This document shows, piece by piece, positions 23,148 to 35,959 of a DNA stretch of 64,000 nt. Each line of letters begins with the position of its first letter. Positions within the stretch are counted from its first letter, which is position 1. The stretch lies in contig NC_003074.8 of the NCBI RefSeq assembly GCF_000001735.4, forward strand, positions 6,200,101 to 6,264,100. Reading direction: 5' to 3'. The stretch is from Arabidopsis thaliana. Its lineage: Eukaryota; Streptophyta; Magnoliopsida; Brassicales; Brassicaceae. A model generated the notes under the pieces. The model did not search any database. It was not told where the DNA came from and saw only the letters and a list, made by a program, of their open reading frames with translations. The position numbers were made by a program, and so were the translations under genes.

Positions 23148-24976
23148 ATGGCGACGAACAATGGTGATGTCTTGATGTTGGAGGCGACGCCGGAGGCTGC
23201 GAGGCCCTGGGCTAGTGCGGCGAATGCAGAAGTTATCGATGCGCTTCCTTATATAGACGACGACTATGGCAATCCATTGATTAAGTCGGAGGTAGACCGT
23301 TTGGTGGAGGAAGAGATGCGTCGGAGCTCTAAGAAGCCAGCTGACTTTCTAAAGGACTTGCCTCCTCTTCCGAAGTTCGATTTTAAGGTGAATTTCACTG
23401 TGAATCCTTTTATCGATTTGTTTGTTCGTTTCTCTAGCTAGGGTTTGGAAATTTTGTTGGATTAGGGTTTAAAGGGAATTTGGTGAATTCCAATCTTTTG
23501 GTTTCTGGGTTTTACTTCATCTTGGACTTTATAGGAGTGAGTGTTGATTTTGGGTTTGTTATGATAGGGTTCTTGTTCTCTTCTTCTATTCGTTTTCTTA
23601 ACGGAGAGAAAAGAGGAGCATAGTGTTTAGTGATTTATCTAAGGTTCAATTAATTTTAGTTTAAGGGTTCAGAATCAACTAGAATCTTAAGATTGAATGG
23701 AATCCTCATGAGCAACTGGTCTTGGTAGTAGAAGTTTTATGATCTTGTAGCTAGTTTTATGATTTAGGTCTAAAGGTATTGATTGATTTGTCGCTTTTGT
23801 TTTGTTGAAAACGAATGTAGAACTGCCCTGTTCTTGGCAAAGAGTATGAGCGTGTTAGAGCTGGGAAGCCTCCTGTGCGGATAGATTTCGAATCCCGATA
23901 CAAACTTGAAATGCCACCTGCCAATAAGAGGAATGATGATGCTGCCTGGAAGCAGTATCTTCAGAAGAATCAACGGTCATTGCAACAGAAGCTGATTGAG
24001 TAAGCAAAGTTTCTGATTTTTTCTAATACATGATTCTCTTCTGTATATACTGGGTTTTCCTGTTTTAAAACGTGGATTTTTTTCATTCACAGGCTTGAGA
24101 ATTTGGAATTGATGTCAAAACTTGGCCCCGAGCTTTGGAGACAGAACAACCATCGCCTTGAAGTATTTTTGACCAGGTTTGTTCACATTTGTATATACTG
24201 CAGCATTGATTGAATTTGAATGAGTAAAAGGGTTTAAGCTTTTTGGTTGATGGATTGTATATATCCTAGATGATCTGCTGAAGCATTATTGATATATATG
24301 TTGTCCCTCTTGCTTGCATAATATGCTTCTTTGGCTGTAGTACACGAGATTTGCCTTTCGTTATTCTTCATGTGCTTTCTGCTTGAAAGTTTCTTTGTTT
24401 CCTTTAAACATAAGAAAGGTCTTCGTGAGCTTGTAACATGTCATTCTTTATAAAACTGTACCCAGTCTCTGGCTTTTGGAACTTAACCACAGTGAGATTG
24501 ATTTCAACCCTCTATTTGAACCCTATTTGCAGAATGCAAAGACTAGCACAGGAGCAGAATGAGGAAATTGAAAAAGTAAATCGGGAAAGGAAGTATCATC
24601 AGGTGACAACTCTTTTGAATTATCTTCATCTTCTTCCTTGCACTTTTCTGTTTGGTTTACGGGGTAATCTAAAACTTTGTTGTGTGGCCATTATCAGCAA
24701 ACCACATCATACGAGCTCAATGCTCTATCTCAAGAATGGAGACAGCTCTGTGTTAAGAATATGGAGATTCAGTCTGCTTGTGCCATGCTTGAGACACAGA
24801 TCGATTCGTTCAAGAAAGAAGCTGCTGAAAGGTGAGGAAAATGTTGTCTTACTTCTTTATATCACTCGTAAGAGTTGAATTTTAAGCGTAAAACTGAAAC
24901 TCGTGGGGTTGTGTGTTTCAGGGGTTGGAACTTAGAAGAGAAACTAGAGAACGTCGAGCCACTTCAAATGCAATGA
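23148..24976 (+). CDS. MOS4: MOS4, BCAS2/SPF27-type subunit of the spliceosomal NineTeen complex
   Basis: Six exons: 23148-23387, 23821-23999, 24093-24176, 24533-24602, 24698-24831, 24922-24976; product 253 aa. It starts MATNNGDVLMLEATPEAARP, with conserved IDALPYIDDDYG and KFDFKNCP segments of the SPF27/BCAS2 (Pfam BCAS2) family. A long coiled coil fills the C-terminal half (about 140-235). The protein is a core member of the plant MOS4-associated complex (with CDC5 and PRL1), which acts in pre-mRNA splicing and innate immunity in the nucleus. All introns are GT-AG. The second intron phase is verified across exons by frame. Confidence 0.94.
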
Positions 24977-27620
24977 GGCGCCTCCCTTGCTCTTAAGTAA
25001 CATAGGTTCAGAGCAAAACAACTGTTGGTCAGTTTGGTTTGAGTTGTGGGTTAAGAGAATCAAAGACGAGACAGTTTCAGTTATTTGCCAGTTTTGTGAA
25101 ATCCTCTGCTCTCCTGTCAAGTGGTGTGTGGGACAAGTAATTGCTTTTGAAAGTATCGAAACTCTTTAATTTATCGAGCATAACGTTTACGATTTGAAAT
25201 ACAATATAAATTTTTGTATTTAGAAACATATATTCTCTCTCTATATTAAGATGTTGCATCCCTTATTCTCCTATAATCAGAATGCAGAAAAGCTCCTCCG
25301 TCCATTTTTTTCTTCTTGGATAGATTCAAACCAATATAATATGGTTCTTCCATGATATTACTTCTTGTGGTTTCGTGTGGTACAAATTGAATTTTCTACT
25401 CAAATTTGAATATATCCATGCATAATGCATAATGCATTGTATTGTAAATGATCCTTGAGCTTCCCTTTGTTTAATGTTAATTAGACGCACAAAAAAATGT
25501 ATAGATAAAAGTTAAAGTGACGGAGCCATTGCTCATAAACATTATTTTTCTTAATCTTATACCAATTTTCACAAAACATAAAAATTATGCATTTCCTACC
25601 GACTACCAATCCTTTAAATAAATATATTTGTATATACGTATTTGACATAATTTTCAATTTAAATATTACAATTAAACCAAAAAAAAAAATCACATATTGG
25701 AAGGTGCACACGTACGTCGTCATGCGACCCACCAACGAGGCTATAAGACACGGAACTCGTTAGAATGTCTCTTTCCTACTTAACAACCTTCTTATATTGC
25801 CTTTTAACAAAGAAAAAAAATCCTTCCTATATTGCTATTATTATTATGATGCATCTTATTATCACCTAATTAATTAATGGAAACCCCATATTCTTTCTCA
25901 ACACATTTCAATTGGATGTTGAGGTAGTCACCGCACGTTTTTGGATGATTATAAAGTAAAAGCTTCTCTTAAGTAGATTTAGTCCTTCATCCATAGTAAG
26001 ACTCAAGTTATAGCAAAACAAGCAACAACAAAACTAATCATTACTGATTGAAAATATGCACCATGCATTATGCAATAATTAATTGTAACCAGTAGATTGG
26101 TGATGATACAATTTCAGAATTAGACCAGTCACGATCCGCATATGACATTATGATCACAATTCACAAAACATATTTACTAACAATTATCTAAAAAGTTTTG
26201 ACATGTATATGTAAATTGTTTGTCATCCATTGACATAAGATTGGGTAACGATTGCTATGTATGTCTTAACTACTCTATAAGTTTTTTCAACGGAGTTAGT
26301 CCTGATAAGATGGGGATGCTTAAAACTTCATAAGACCATATATACATCAATTATTGAATTCAAATATACAAAGAAAAAGAAAAAAAAAGAATGTAATGAG
26401 AGATTGTTGGAAAAAGTCCAAAGTCGACAATCGAACAACCAAGTTTCACATAAGTCTAGAAAAACTTCACCAACTGTTAGTTGATTCATAGCTATCAGGC
26501 CACATTTGATTCTGCCTCATTCGTTAATAGGTCTCAAGGAAACAAAACTAAACAATTAGCAATCAATCATTTAGATTTTGGTTGTGTCTGTCATAACAGT
26601 CAACTACAAACTTTCTTTCATTTTCATTATTTTATTAAAGAAAAGTACTAGTTATGAACTTCTAATCAATTTCCATATGTTCAATATTTTTATTTAAATA
26701 TATGTTTCTAACTACAATCTATATACTCTTTTTGTGTAAGTTGTAGTTGTGATAATATGTTTGCTTGTTTTTTTTTGTCAACCACACATTATTATATATA
26801 ATGTATGAAAATAAAAATTCTTCATTGATAATCTAATTTGGAAAAGAAAAAATTGCAAATAAAACTAACATGTCCTTTAACTATGGCTGAACAAGCTAAG
26901 ATGATTTATAAAGCAAAATAAATTCGTCCACGGAAGGTTTGAGAAAGTGGATAATTTCTCGGGGTTACGGGACATTTGATCAGCTTAGAACAATTGTCTC
27001 GAAGTCTAAAACTTTTTTATCCTATTGGAATAATAATGATATATTGAAAATTTGGAAATGTCACAAACCACAAGAAAGAAAGAGGTTAATAAACCACAGA
27101 GAAACACAATGCTCATGAAAATCAAATTCATGCTTGACAATTTTATTAATCATTTGTTATTTTATTTTGGTTGTTCGTTATAATTAATATCTATTAATTT
27201 ATTTGAAATGAAGCTAAAAAGAAAAATCGTGGGGAGCATTCATTAAGCTGCTTACTAAGACTTGTTCTTCGACTAATACTTCATGCCCTCCAAATCCTTC
27301 CTCTCCAATGCCGACACTCGCCTGATTTATAAAATTAATAAGATCCTCTTCTTTTAATAATACACTAATGTTCATCTAATTTTTATTTTTTAAAATCTAT
27401 AACACCTAAACGTTCTTTCCTTGATCCTGTCTTAAAATCCAGACATTTATAGAGACAATAAACACACGACCAATGTCGTAAAAGAAGTTCTTAAATACTT
27501 TACACAATCCTCTCCGTCTTTCACATTCATTCATCCCTCTACATTAGCACGAAGATTGGTTTCAAGAGTTTTCTTGTAACCCAAGAAAGAAAAAGTTTGT
27601 GTAACTTGAGAAACAACATA
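24977..27620. other. 2.6-kb AT-rich spacer and GT61 promoter region
   Basis: No supported gene. The first 300 bases include the MOS4 3' UTR. The rest is AT-rich with poly-A/T tracts and no recognisable transposon ends. The region just before 27621 presumably holds the promoter of the first GT61 gene. Confidence 0.5.
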
Positions 27621-29447
27621 ATGACAGAGAAGGATCTTCTTTTCGACACGATACTTGCTCGAAGCTTTATCAGAAACGAGCCGAAGAGACTTGGCTATGG
27701 AGCTTTCATTGCCTCTCTTCTCTTTGTTTTCACTCTTTGCACTGTCTTTAAACCTTACCTCAGCCCTCTACCAATCGGTATGTCCCTTACCACGTTTTCC
27801 AAAACGTCAGAGAACGCAGAAACACTCATTAATAATAACGTTTATCTTTCTTTGTTCAGTGGAGATGCAATTATCAGTGGACGCTGGTCTCAGAATGCTG
27901 AGAATAACAGAACCGCAAGCATTAAGGAGCAGCAACGATGAAACATCCGCAGATTCAGATAAACTCATTATCCCAACGAATCAAGATAATGTTACATCAA
28001 GTGAAATTATTACTCAGAGCCTAACAAGTTCTGAGGATCATAAACTCAACGACACAAGCATGCCAAAGAATTATCTTGATTCGTTTAATTATACTACCAA
28101 CACTACAATCTCCAAAGAAGAAGTTATTTCAGGTCAATATACTTCAAATTATTCTCTACAATTGTCTTCAAGTTGTTATGGTTTTTAGTCAATTTATTGA
28201 TATTTTGTCTTGAAATTGTTATGGTTTAGTCAATTTATTGATAATTTTGTCTTTTGGGTGAATTTTCAGATGAAAATAAATTGGAGAAAACTATGAAACC
28301 TATATGCACCAAGCTAGCAAGAACAGAGTTCTGTGAATTAAACGGCGACGTAAGAGTCCACGGTAAGTCCGCGACTGTTTCTGCTGCGATCACGTTTGCG
28401 TTTTCGGGAAATTCCACGTGGCATATAAGACCTTACGCGCGAAAAGGTGACACGGTGGCAATGAAGCGCGTGAGAGAATGGACGGTGAAATTGGAACAAA
28501 ACGCTGACCAATTAGAAAACGCTAATTTCTCGCGTTGCGTTAGGAATCACAGCGTTCCGGCGATGATTTTCTCTCTCGGAGGCTACTCGATGAACAATTT
28601 CCACGATTTCACCGATATAGTGATTCCTCTGTACACGACGGCGCGTCGATTCAACGGAGAAGTACAGTTTCTCGTGACGAACAAGAGTCCATCGTGGATC
28701 AACAAATTTAAGGAATTAGTGAGGAAACTCTCTAATTACGAAGTGATTTACATCGACGAAGAAGACGAAACGCATTGTTTCAGCAGCGTCACCGTCGGTC
28801 TCACTCGCCACCGTGAGTATTTCAAAGAGTTGACGATCGATCCTTCGAATTCGGAGTATTCAATGTCCGATTTCCGGAGTTTTCTAAGAGACACCTACTC
28901 GTTGAGAAACGACGCCGTGGCTACGAGACAGATCCGGCGGCGGAGGCCACGGATTCTGATTTTGGCTAGAGGCAGATCGCGAGCGTTCGTAAACACCGGC
29001 GAAATCGCGAGAGCGGCGAGACAGATCGGATTCAAAGTCGTGGTGGCGGAAGCGAACATCGGAATCGCGAAATTCGCGCAAACGGTGAATTCCTGCGACG
29101 TGATGCTCGGCGTTCACGGCGCGGGGCTGACGAACATGGTGTTCTTGCCGGAGAACGCGGTGGTGATTCAGGTTCTTCCGATCGGTGGATTCGAGTGGCT
29201 TGCGAAAACGGATTTTGAGAAACCTTCGGAGGGAATGAATCTGAGGTACTTGGAGTACAAGATCGCGGTGGAGGAGAGCACGCTGGTGAAGAAGTACGGA
29301 CGCGACCACGAAATCGTGAGAGATCCATCGGCGGTTGCAAAACACGGGTGGGAAATGTTCAAATCGGTTTATTTGGTACAACAGAACGTGAGTATTGATA
29401 TAAACCGGTTCAAGCCGGTTCTTGTCAAAGCTCTTGAGTTATTGTAG
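27621..29447 (+). CDS. GT61 (DUF563) glycosyltransferase, first of tandem pair
   Basis: Three exons, 27621-27777, 27860-28132 and 28270-29447; product 535 aa. It is a type II membrane protein: a short cytosolic tail, a hydrophobic anchor at about residues 26-48 ([17 protein letters not shown]), then a Ser/Thr/Asn-rich stem from exon 2, then the GT61 catalytic domain. Family blocks visible are [50 protein letters not shown] and the near-invariant [16 protein letters not shown]61 enzymes work in the Golgi and add xylosyl or arabinosyl residues to xylan, or beta-1,2-xylose to N-glycans; the substrate here cannot be read from sequence. Exon 2 is 59 codons longer than in the neighbour at 30170. 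Confidence 0.9.
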
Positions 29448-30169
29448 AGAGCCTAGAGGCAGTCGATGTAAATCATATATTTACCGCATCCATATACTGT
29501 AAATTCTTGTAGTTGGAATGTTGGATCGTAATATTGTTATCATAAAACAATTATATTTATCGAAATTTCTGAACTGTCAGTTATTATTCTGATGAGGCTC
29601 AATCGACTAACCAGAGTAAACCGATATCGATTAGAAAAAGAATTATGTGGCTTACACTAAATTTTATGTAACTTTTTACAGTTTTTTGGTCAGCTTTAAT
29701 CTGTTTTGAATAGCTTTTCCCCCATTTAACGGATATTTTTGTCATGCTTTCTTTCCTTCTCTTATTTTGGTTGCAAATTAAATTGCATGTTTTAATGATT
29801 TCTGTAATTTTGATATGGAGCTAAATGACTCATCACTAACTCAATATGAAGCAAATAAAGAAAAAACTCCCAAGACTTCTCCTTCTTCCTTAAACTCTAC
29901 CAATATAAGATCGAACCACTTTGAACATGCTCTAGCTAGTTCTCTTCTTTAAACCAGTACCCTTTATATTCATTCTCAATAACTAAAACGTTATAGTGAA
30001 AAAAAAAACACAGATAATATCGTCAAACAAATTCTTAAATACCTCACATAATCCTCTCGCTCTCCCACCTAGCTTGACCTTCATATCTCTACATTAGCCA
30101 GTAAACTCTGATTATAGAGTTTCTTGCTGAAGAAGAAAGAAAAGTTTTGTGTAACTTAAGAGTCAAGAG
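29448..30169. promoter_or_regulatory. Spacer between the two GT61 genes
   Basis: Holds the 3' end of the first gene and the promoter of the second. The last part of the leader (CTTGTAACCCAAGAAAGAAAAA-like) resembles that before 27621, as expected for a duplicated unit. Confidence 0.5.
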
Positions 30170-31778
30170 ATGACAAAGAAGGATATTCTTTACGATACAG
30201 TACTTGCTCGTAGTTTTAGCAAAACTGATCAGAAGAGACTTTGCTGTGGAGCTTTCATTGCCTCTCTTCTCTTGGTCCTCACTCTTTGCACTGTCGTTAA
30301 ACCTTATCTCAGCCCTTTACCAATCGGTAAGTCTCTTACCACGTTTTGCCGAAAAGCCAGATAACGCAAAAACAATCATTTTAACGTGTATCTCTTTCTT
30401 TCTTTCTTCAGTGGAGTTACAGTTATCAGTTGGCACTGGTCTAAGGATGCTGAGTATAACAGAATTAACTACCAACACTACAATCTCCAAAGAAGAAGTT
30501 ATTTCAGGTCAATATACTTCAGAATTTTCTCTACAATTGTCTTGTTATGGTTTTTAGTCATTTTCTGTATAGTATGATACAGTTTGTTCTTTTGATTTTG
30601 TCCTGACTGAATCTTCAGAGTGCAATAAAATGGAGAAACCTATCTGTCACTGTAACACACTAGGAAGCAAAGAGTTTTGCGATGTAAGCGGCGACGTAAG
30701 AATCCATGGTAAATCCGCAACTGTTCTTGCGGCGGTCACGTTTGCGTTTTCCGGGAATTCCACGTGGTATATGAGACCTTATGCGAGAAAAGACCAAGTT
30801 CCTGCCATGAAACGCGTGAGAGAATGGACGGTGAAATTAGTACAAAACGCTAGTTTATCACGCTGCGTTAGGAATCACAGCGTTCCGGCGATTCTTTTCT
30901 CTCTCGGAGGCTTCTCGTTGAACAATTTCCATGATTTCACGGACATCGTGATTCCTCTGTACACGACGGCGCGTAGATTCAGCGGTGAAGTTCAGTTCCT
31001 CGTGACGAACAAGAATCTTTTGTGGATCAACAAATTTAAGGAATTAGTGAGGAAACTCTCTAATTACGAAGTGATTTACATCGACGAAGAAGACGAAACG
31101 CATTGTTTCAGCAGCGTCATCGTTGGTCTCAATCGCCACCGTGATTATGACAAAGAGCTAACGACTGATCCTTCGAATTCGGAGTATTCAATGTCCGATT
31201 TCCGGAAATTCCTCAGAGACACATACTCATTGAGAAACTCCGCCGTGACTACGAGGCGGAAGCCACGGATTCTGATTTTGTCTAGGAGCAGATCGCGAGC
31301 GTTTGTGAACGCGGGTGAAATCGCTAGAGCGGCGAGACAAATCGGATTTAAAGTCGTGGTGGCGGAAGCAAACACGGAAATCGCGAGTTTCGCAATAACT
31401 GTGAACTCCTGTGACGTGATGCTCGGCGTTCACGGCGCGGGGATGACGAACATGGTGTTCTTACCTGATAACGCGATCGTGATTCAGATTCTTCCGATCG
31501 GTGGATTCGAGTGGCTTGCAAAGATGGATTTCGAGTATCCGTCGAAGGGCATGAATCTGAGGTATTTGGAGTACAAGATCACGGCGGAGGAGAGCACACT
31601 GGTGAAGCAGTACGGACGCGATCACGAGTTCGTTAGAGATCCATTGGCCGTTGCAAAACGCGGGTGGGGAACTTTCAAGTCGGTTTATTTGGTACAGCAG
31701 AACGTTAGCGTTGATATAAACCGGTTCAAGCTGGTTCTTGTCAAAGCTCTTGAGCTATTGCATAATCAGTCAGTGTAA
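30170..31778 (+). CDS. GT61 (DUF563) glycosyltransferase, second of tandem pair
   Basis: Three exons, 30170-30326, 30412-30507 and 30619-31778; product 470 aa. Exon 1 has the same length as in the upstream copy (157 nt) with the same splice phases, and the catalytic domains are near-identical over long stretches. This is therefore a tandem duplicate. Type II anchor at about 26-48; catalytic blocks [30 protein letters not shown] and [14 protein letters not shown]. The stem is much shorter than in the neighbour because exon 2 lacks the central Ser/Asn-rich part. It has extra residues LHNQSV at the C-terminus. Golgi xylan-type transfer is the family role; the acceptor is unknown from sequence. 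Confidence 0.9.
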
Positions 31779-31919
31779 ATAAGTAACTTTCAAGCATTCG
31801 TGTACTGTAATCTTGGGAACGAAATAATTACCAGATCATTTGGTCTAGTTTAGATTTTTCTCAAATTTGTTTAACCGTCCCCTTAACAAACACTCAAGTC
31901 TGAAGTCTGAACCAATAAC

Positions 31920-31961
31920 TGGGCCTTTTGGGCTAACTCATAAAAACTCAAAACAGGCCCA
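31920..31961 (+). promoter_or_regulatory. CCT4 promoter: three site II motifs
   Basis: TGGGCC at 31920-31925, TGGGCT at 31929-31934 and GGCCCA at 31956-31961, followed near 31980 by a CCCTAGGG run. This array about 165-205 bases before the start is typical of plant growth-linked housekeeping genes. Confidence 0.6.
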
Positions 31962-32125
31962 TTTATCAAACAATAGCGTATACCCTAGGGCTTTTTTCAA
32001 ATTCTCTATTCTCTCTTTCATTTCCAGAACACTCTTGTCACACTTCCATTTAGGGTTTTCTGCAAATTTCTCCGTTCGAGATCAATTCCGTCGAGATCTC
32101 AAGCTCTCTCACTCGTAGTAAAAAA

Positions 32126-33736
32126 ATGGCGGCGGTAGCGGCACCAATGGCTTCGAAGCCCCGTGGATCTAAAGCTGAATCGTTCGTAGACAACAAGCGG
32201 AGAGAAGATATCCGATTCGCGAACATCAACTCTGCTCGAGCAGTCTCTGACGCCGTCCGTACTAGTTTGGGACCGAAAGGAATGGACAAGATGATTTCCA
32301 CGGCGAACGGAGAGGTAATCATTACTAACGATGGAGCTACGATCCTTAACAAGATGGAGGTTTTGCAGCCAGCGGCGAAGATGTTAGTCGAGCTTTCCAA
32401 ATCTCAAGATTCAGCCGCCGGAGATGGTACCACAACTGTCGTAGTAATCGCCGGTGCGCTTCTCAAGGAGTGTCAATCGCTTCTCACAAACGGGATCCAC
32501 CCTACTGTCATTTCAGATTCGCTTCACAAGGCGTGTGGTAAGGCGATCGATATTTTGACTGCCATGGCTGTTCCAGTGGAGCTCACTGATAGAGATTCAC
32601 TTGTGAAATCTGCGAGCACATCGCTTAACAGTAAGGTTGTTAGTCAGTACTCTACATTGCTTGCTCCTTTAGCTGTAGATGCGGTTCTCTCTGTTATAGA
32701 TCCGGAAAAGCCTGAGATTGTGGATTTGCGTGATATTAAGATTGTTAAGAAGCTTGGTGGGACTGTGGATGATACACATACTGTGAAAGGTTTGGTTTTT
32801 GATAAGAAGGTTAGCCGTGCTGCTGGTGGACCGACTCGTGTGGAGAATGCTAAGATTGCTGTGATTCAGTTCCAGATCTCACCTCCTAAGACTGATATCG
32901 AGCAGAGTATTGTTGTCTCTGATTATACTCAGATGGATAGGATCTTGAAAGAAGAGAGGAATTACATATTGGGGATGATTAAGAAGATCAAAGCAACTGG
33001 TTGCAATGTGTTGTTGATTCAGAAGAGTATTTTGAGGGATGCAGTGACTGATCTATCTCTTCACTATTTGGCCAAAGCTAAGATTATGGTTATTAAGGAT
33101 GTTGAGAGAGATGAGATTGAATTTGTCACCAAGACATTGAACTGCTTGCCTATCGCCAATATTGAGCATTTCAGAGCTGAGAAGCTTGGCCATGCTGATC
33201 TTGTTGAGGAGGCCTCCCTTGGAGATGGAAAGATTTTGAAGATCACTGGTATCAAGGACATGGGGAGAACTACATCTGTTCTAGTTCGTGGCTCCAACCA
33301 GCTTGTTCTAGATGAAGCTGAAAGGAGTTTACATGATGCCTTGTGTGTGGTTAGGTGTCTAGTGAGCAAAAGGTTTTTGATTGCAGGAGGTGGTGCACCA
33401 GAGATTGAGCTCTCAAGGCAGCTCGGTGCTTGGGCTAAGGTGCTACATGGGATGGAAGGTTACTGTGTGAAGTCTTTTGCTGAAGCTCTCGAAGTTATTC
33501 CTTACACACTAGCCGAGAATGCAGGGTTAAACCCTATCGCCATTGTGACTGAACTCAGGAACAAGCATGCTCAAGGGGAAATCAACGCAGGGATCAATGT
33601 GAGGAAAGGACAGATCACTAACATCTTGGAGGAAAATGTTGTTCAGCCTCTGCTTGTGAGTACCAGTGCGATCACTTTAGCAACTGAATGCGTTAGGATG
33701 ATTTTGAAGATTGATGACATCGTAACTGTGAGGTAG
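32126..33736 (+). CDS. CCT4: CCT4, delta subunit of the TCP-1/CCT chaperonin
   Basis: A single uninterrupted 536-codon frame. Group II chaperonin signatures are all present: [13 protein letters not shown] near residue 47, ITNDGATIL near 70, [14 protein letters not shown] (the ATP-binding GDGTT) near 96, and the C-terminal [16 protein letters not shown] is the hetero-oligomeric cytosolic ring that folds actin and tubulin; the delta assignment follows overall sequence and gene order. Lack of introns is notable beside intron-rich neighbours. The start ATG sits in an AAAAAATGGCGG context after a leader rich in CT. Site II motifs lie upstream. Confidence 0.95.
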
Positions 33737-34408
33737 TGTGGTAGTTTCTTTCAAAACAGGTCCCAGAACACTTCTATTGCTCTATCTAAGCTTTTGTTTC
33801 GTTTTTTTCATGTGTTGTGCTTGCACAATGGTTTTGAACTTAGACTCCCTTTTCTTGCAACATGTGCTATTGCAGTTAAGTGGCTTTATTTGTGGTTTAG
33901 TGCGATTGTATTTCTTTCTAGTGACTTGTGATATCAAGATCTCTCAGTTTTTTTTGTTTCATATGTTGATTTAGTTTTGGTTATGAAAGTCCAAATGGTA
34001 GGAGTAGAAACAGAACTTTAATTACTGGGACTCAAATATTTGATGCATGATGGGTCACAAAATCAGTTGCCTATCTGGTTAATCATAGACTGGGTCACAA
34101 ATGTTATAGATTCGTTGTATGAAAGATTAAGACAGTACACAGTTGCATGAACATGAGTTCTCCAGGTCATTGGTCTGTCTCCAACCAGACCGGATCAGAA
34201 CATTTGCTTCTCTATTGTCAACTTTGATTTAATGTTACCATCTTTTCATTTTTATTCATAAATAAATTGCAACCCAATTTTGATTACAACTCAAAAGTAA
34301 ACGACTAGGATATCAATTGTATGAGAGACCCACTTGAGGAGCCTGTGTGTTGGCCAAGTTCTTGTATGTGTATGTACAGAGAAGTAATGCGTTGTGTTTG
34401 CAGCACTT
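33737..34408. other. Convergent 3' spacer between CCT4 and the UMAMIT gene
   Basis: Presumed 3' UTRs from both sides. No separate gene seen. Confidence 0.5.
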
Positions 34409-35959
34409 TTACACTTCAGATTCAGAATTACTCTTCTTGTGTTGTGCCTCAAGTAGATGTTTGGTCAGTGACTCTGGATCTTGTTGACTCTCTTCAAGAG
34501 CCAGTTTTCTTTCTTCGTTTTTGCCCCAAAGAACTAAGTAGAGCCCTAGCATTATAAACACTGCACCAACAATCCTGCAAAGCCAAAAAGATTCTATTAG
34601 ATCGAGTAATCGAGAGAAACAAAACCCGATACATCCCGTTTTCAATGCGCTTACCCTCCCGAGTATAACTGATCACCAAGAATAAGAAACGCCATCGCAG
34701 CAACAAGAAGTGTCTGGAGAGGCTGGAAAACAGCGACAAAAACTGGACCGCTTTTGTAGATACACCATGTTTGAAGATAAACCACCAACCCTGACGCTAT
34801 TATTCCCTGTAAACACGGCCAAAGGAACATTCATTTAGCTAATTTCCATTGATTCAGATCAAGGAAAAGGAAGAGAGAGAGACAGAGGGAGGGAGCTTAC
34901 GGCGTATAGGATGGTGAAGAGCTCTTCCCAAGAGACGATGATCCAATTATTTAGATCAGTTTCCACAAAGAGAGCAATAACCAGAAACTGAATCAGACCA
35001 AAGAAACATGTGAAGGATGTTAAAGTGAGCTTCGCCGGGTATTGCTTTAGAACAGGAGCTTGAAGAACCATCCAACCAGCCCATGACAGACAATGTCCCA
35101 TAAGGTATAACCATCCGAGTGTCAAGCTGTGCGAGTTGTCAGATCCGACCACCTCTTCCTTTTGCATGTTAAGGCCCTGGTCAAATATCGGAAATCCTCT
35201 GTACAATGTGATCACGGTGGCTCCACCGATGCTCACAAGAGTTCCCAATACTTTTGCCACACCATGTTTCCTGACCAGGTCTATGTGCTCTAGCCTTGAT
35301 TCATAGAGGAAGATCAATGTTAGACCCAGCCATGAAAATGATTAGAATGGTATTTCTAGGAGGACGAAGTTGCTAGGGTACCTTAAGGCACAAGCCATGA
35401 TGAAAGTGATGGCAGGAACAGAGTTCTGCATTGCGGAAGCAAAAGTTGGAGTTGCATAGTAAAGTCCTAATAGGTAGAATCCTTGGTTCGCTGTGATGCT
35501 GATGTTAAAATACACAAGCAAAGTTTCAGCATTATAATCATTGATTTAAGGATTGAGGAATCGGTTCTTATTATTGTGTTCTCAGGTTAAGCTATACCCT
35601 ATGAGTGCCAAGAAGAAGAACTGAGCCAGTAAAGAGATTGTAAGTGGAGGTCTTTCTTTTCTGTTGATAAACAAAGCATTGTAAGAGTACTATCAACCAA
35701 AGAATACAATATTCAAACTTGAGATCGTACCAAAAAGCCCTAGAGCTCTGAAAGATGTGGAGGCTTACTTTTCGAAGAAGTAAGCGAAGGGACCTATGAG
35801 GAGAAGGGCAAGGAGATTCCTATAAACAGGGTACACAACTTTGCTGACACCAATGTTAAGAGCAACTCTTGAGACAATGTGGAAGCCTGCGAAACAAAAC
35901 TGAAGTGTGATCAATGCCACCACGAGCTTCACCTTCTCTGATACTACTCCTTTCCCCAT
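34409..35959 (-). CDS. UMAMIT4: UMAMIT / nodulin MtN21-like EamA transporter
   Basis: Six exons on the minus strand: 35959-35769, 35660-35598, 35498-35382, 35294-34901, 34806-34655, 34574-34409; product 360 aa from the MGKGVVSEK start. About ten hydrophobic helices in two EamA repeats (residues about 10-140 and 185-320). Family motifs include YPVYRNLLA, ANQGFYLLGLYYATPTFASAMQN, and in the second half YKSGPVFVAVFQPLQTLLVAAMA and ILGDQLYSGG. UMAMITs are mainly bidirectional amino acid facilitators of plasma or vacuolar membrane; no substrate can be read here. An in-frame upstream ATG at 36028 would add a strongly basic 23-residue extension. Symbol number follows gene order. Confidence 0.88.

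Noticed and set aside
28884-29381. 165-codon and 102-codon antisense ORFs inside the first GT61 gene
   Set aside because: Shadows of the conserved catalytic exon; Arg/Pro/His-rich composition reflects the opposite strand.
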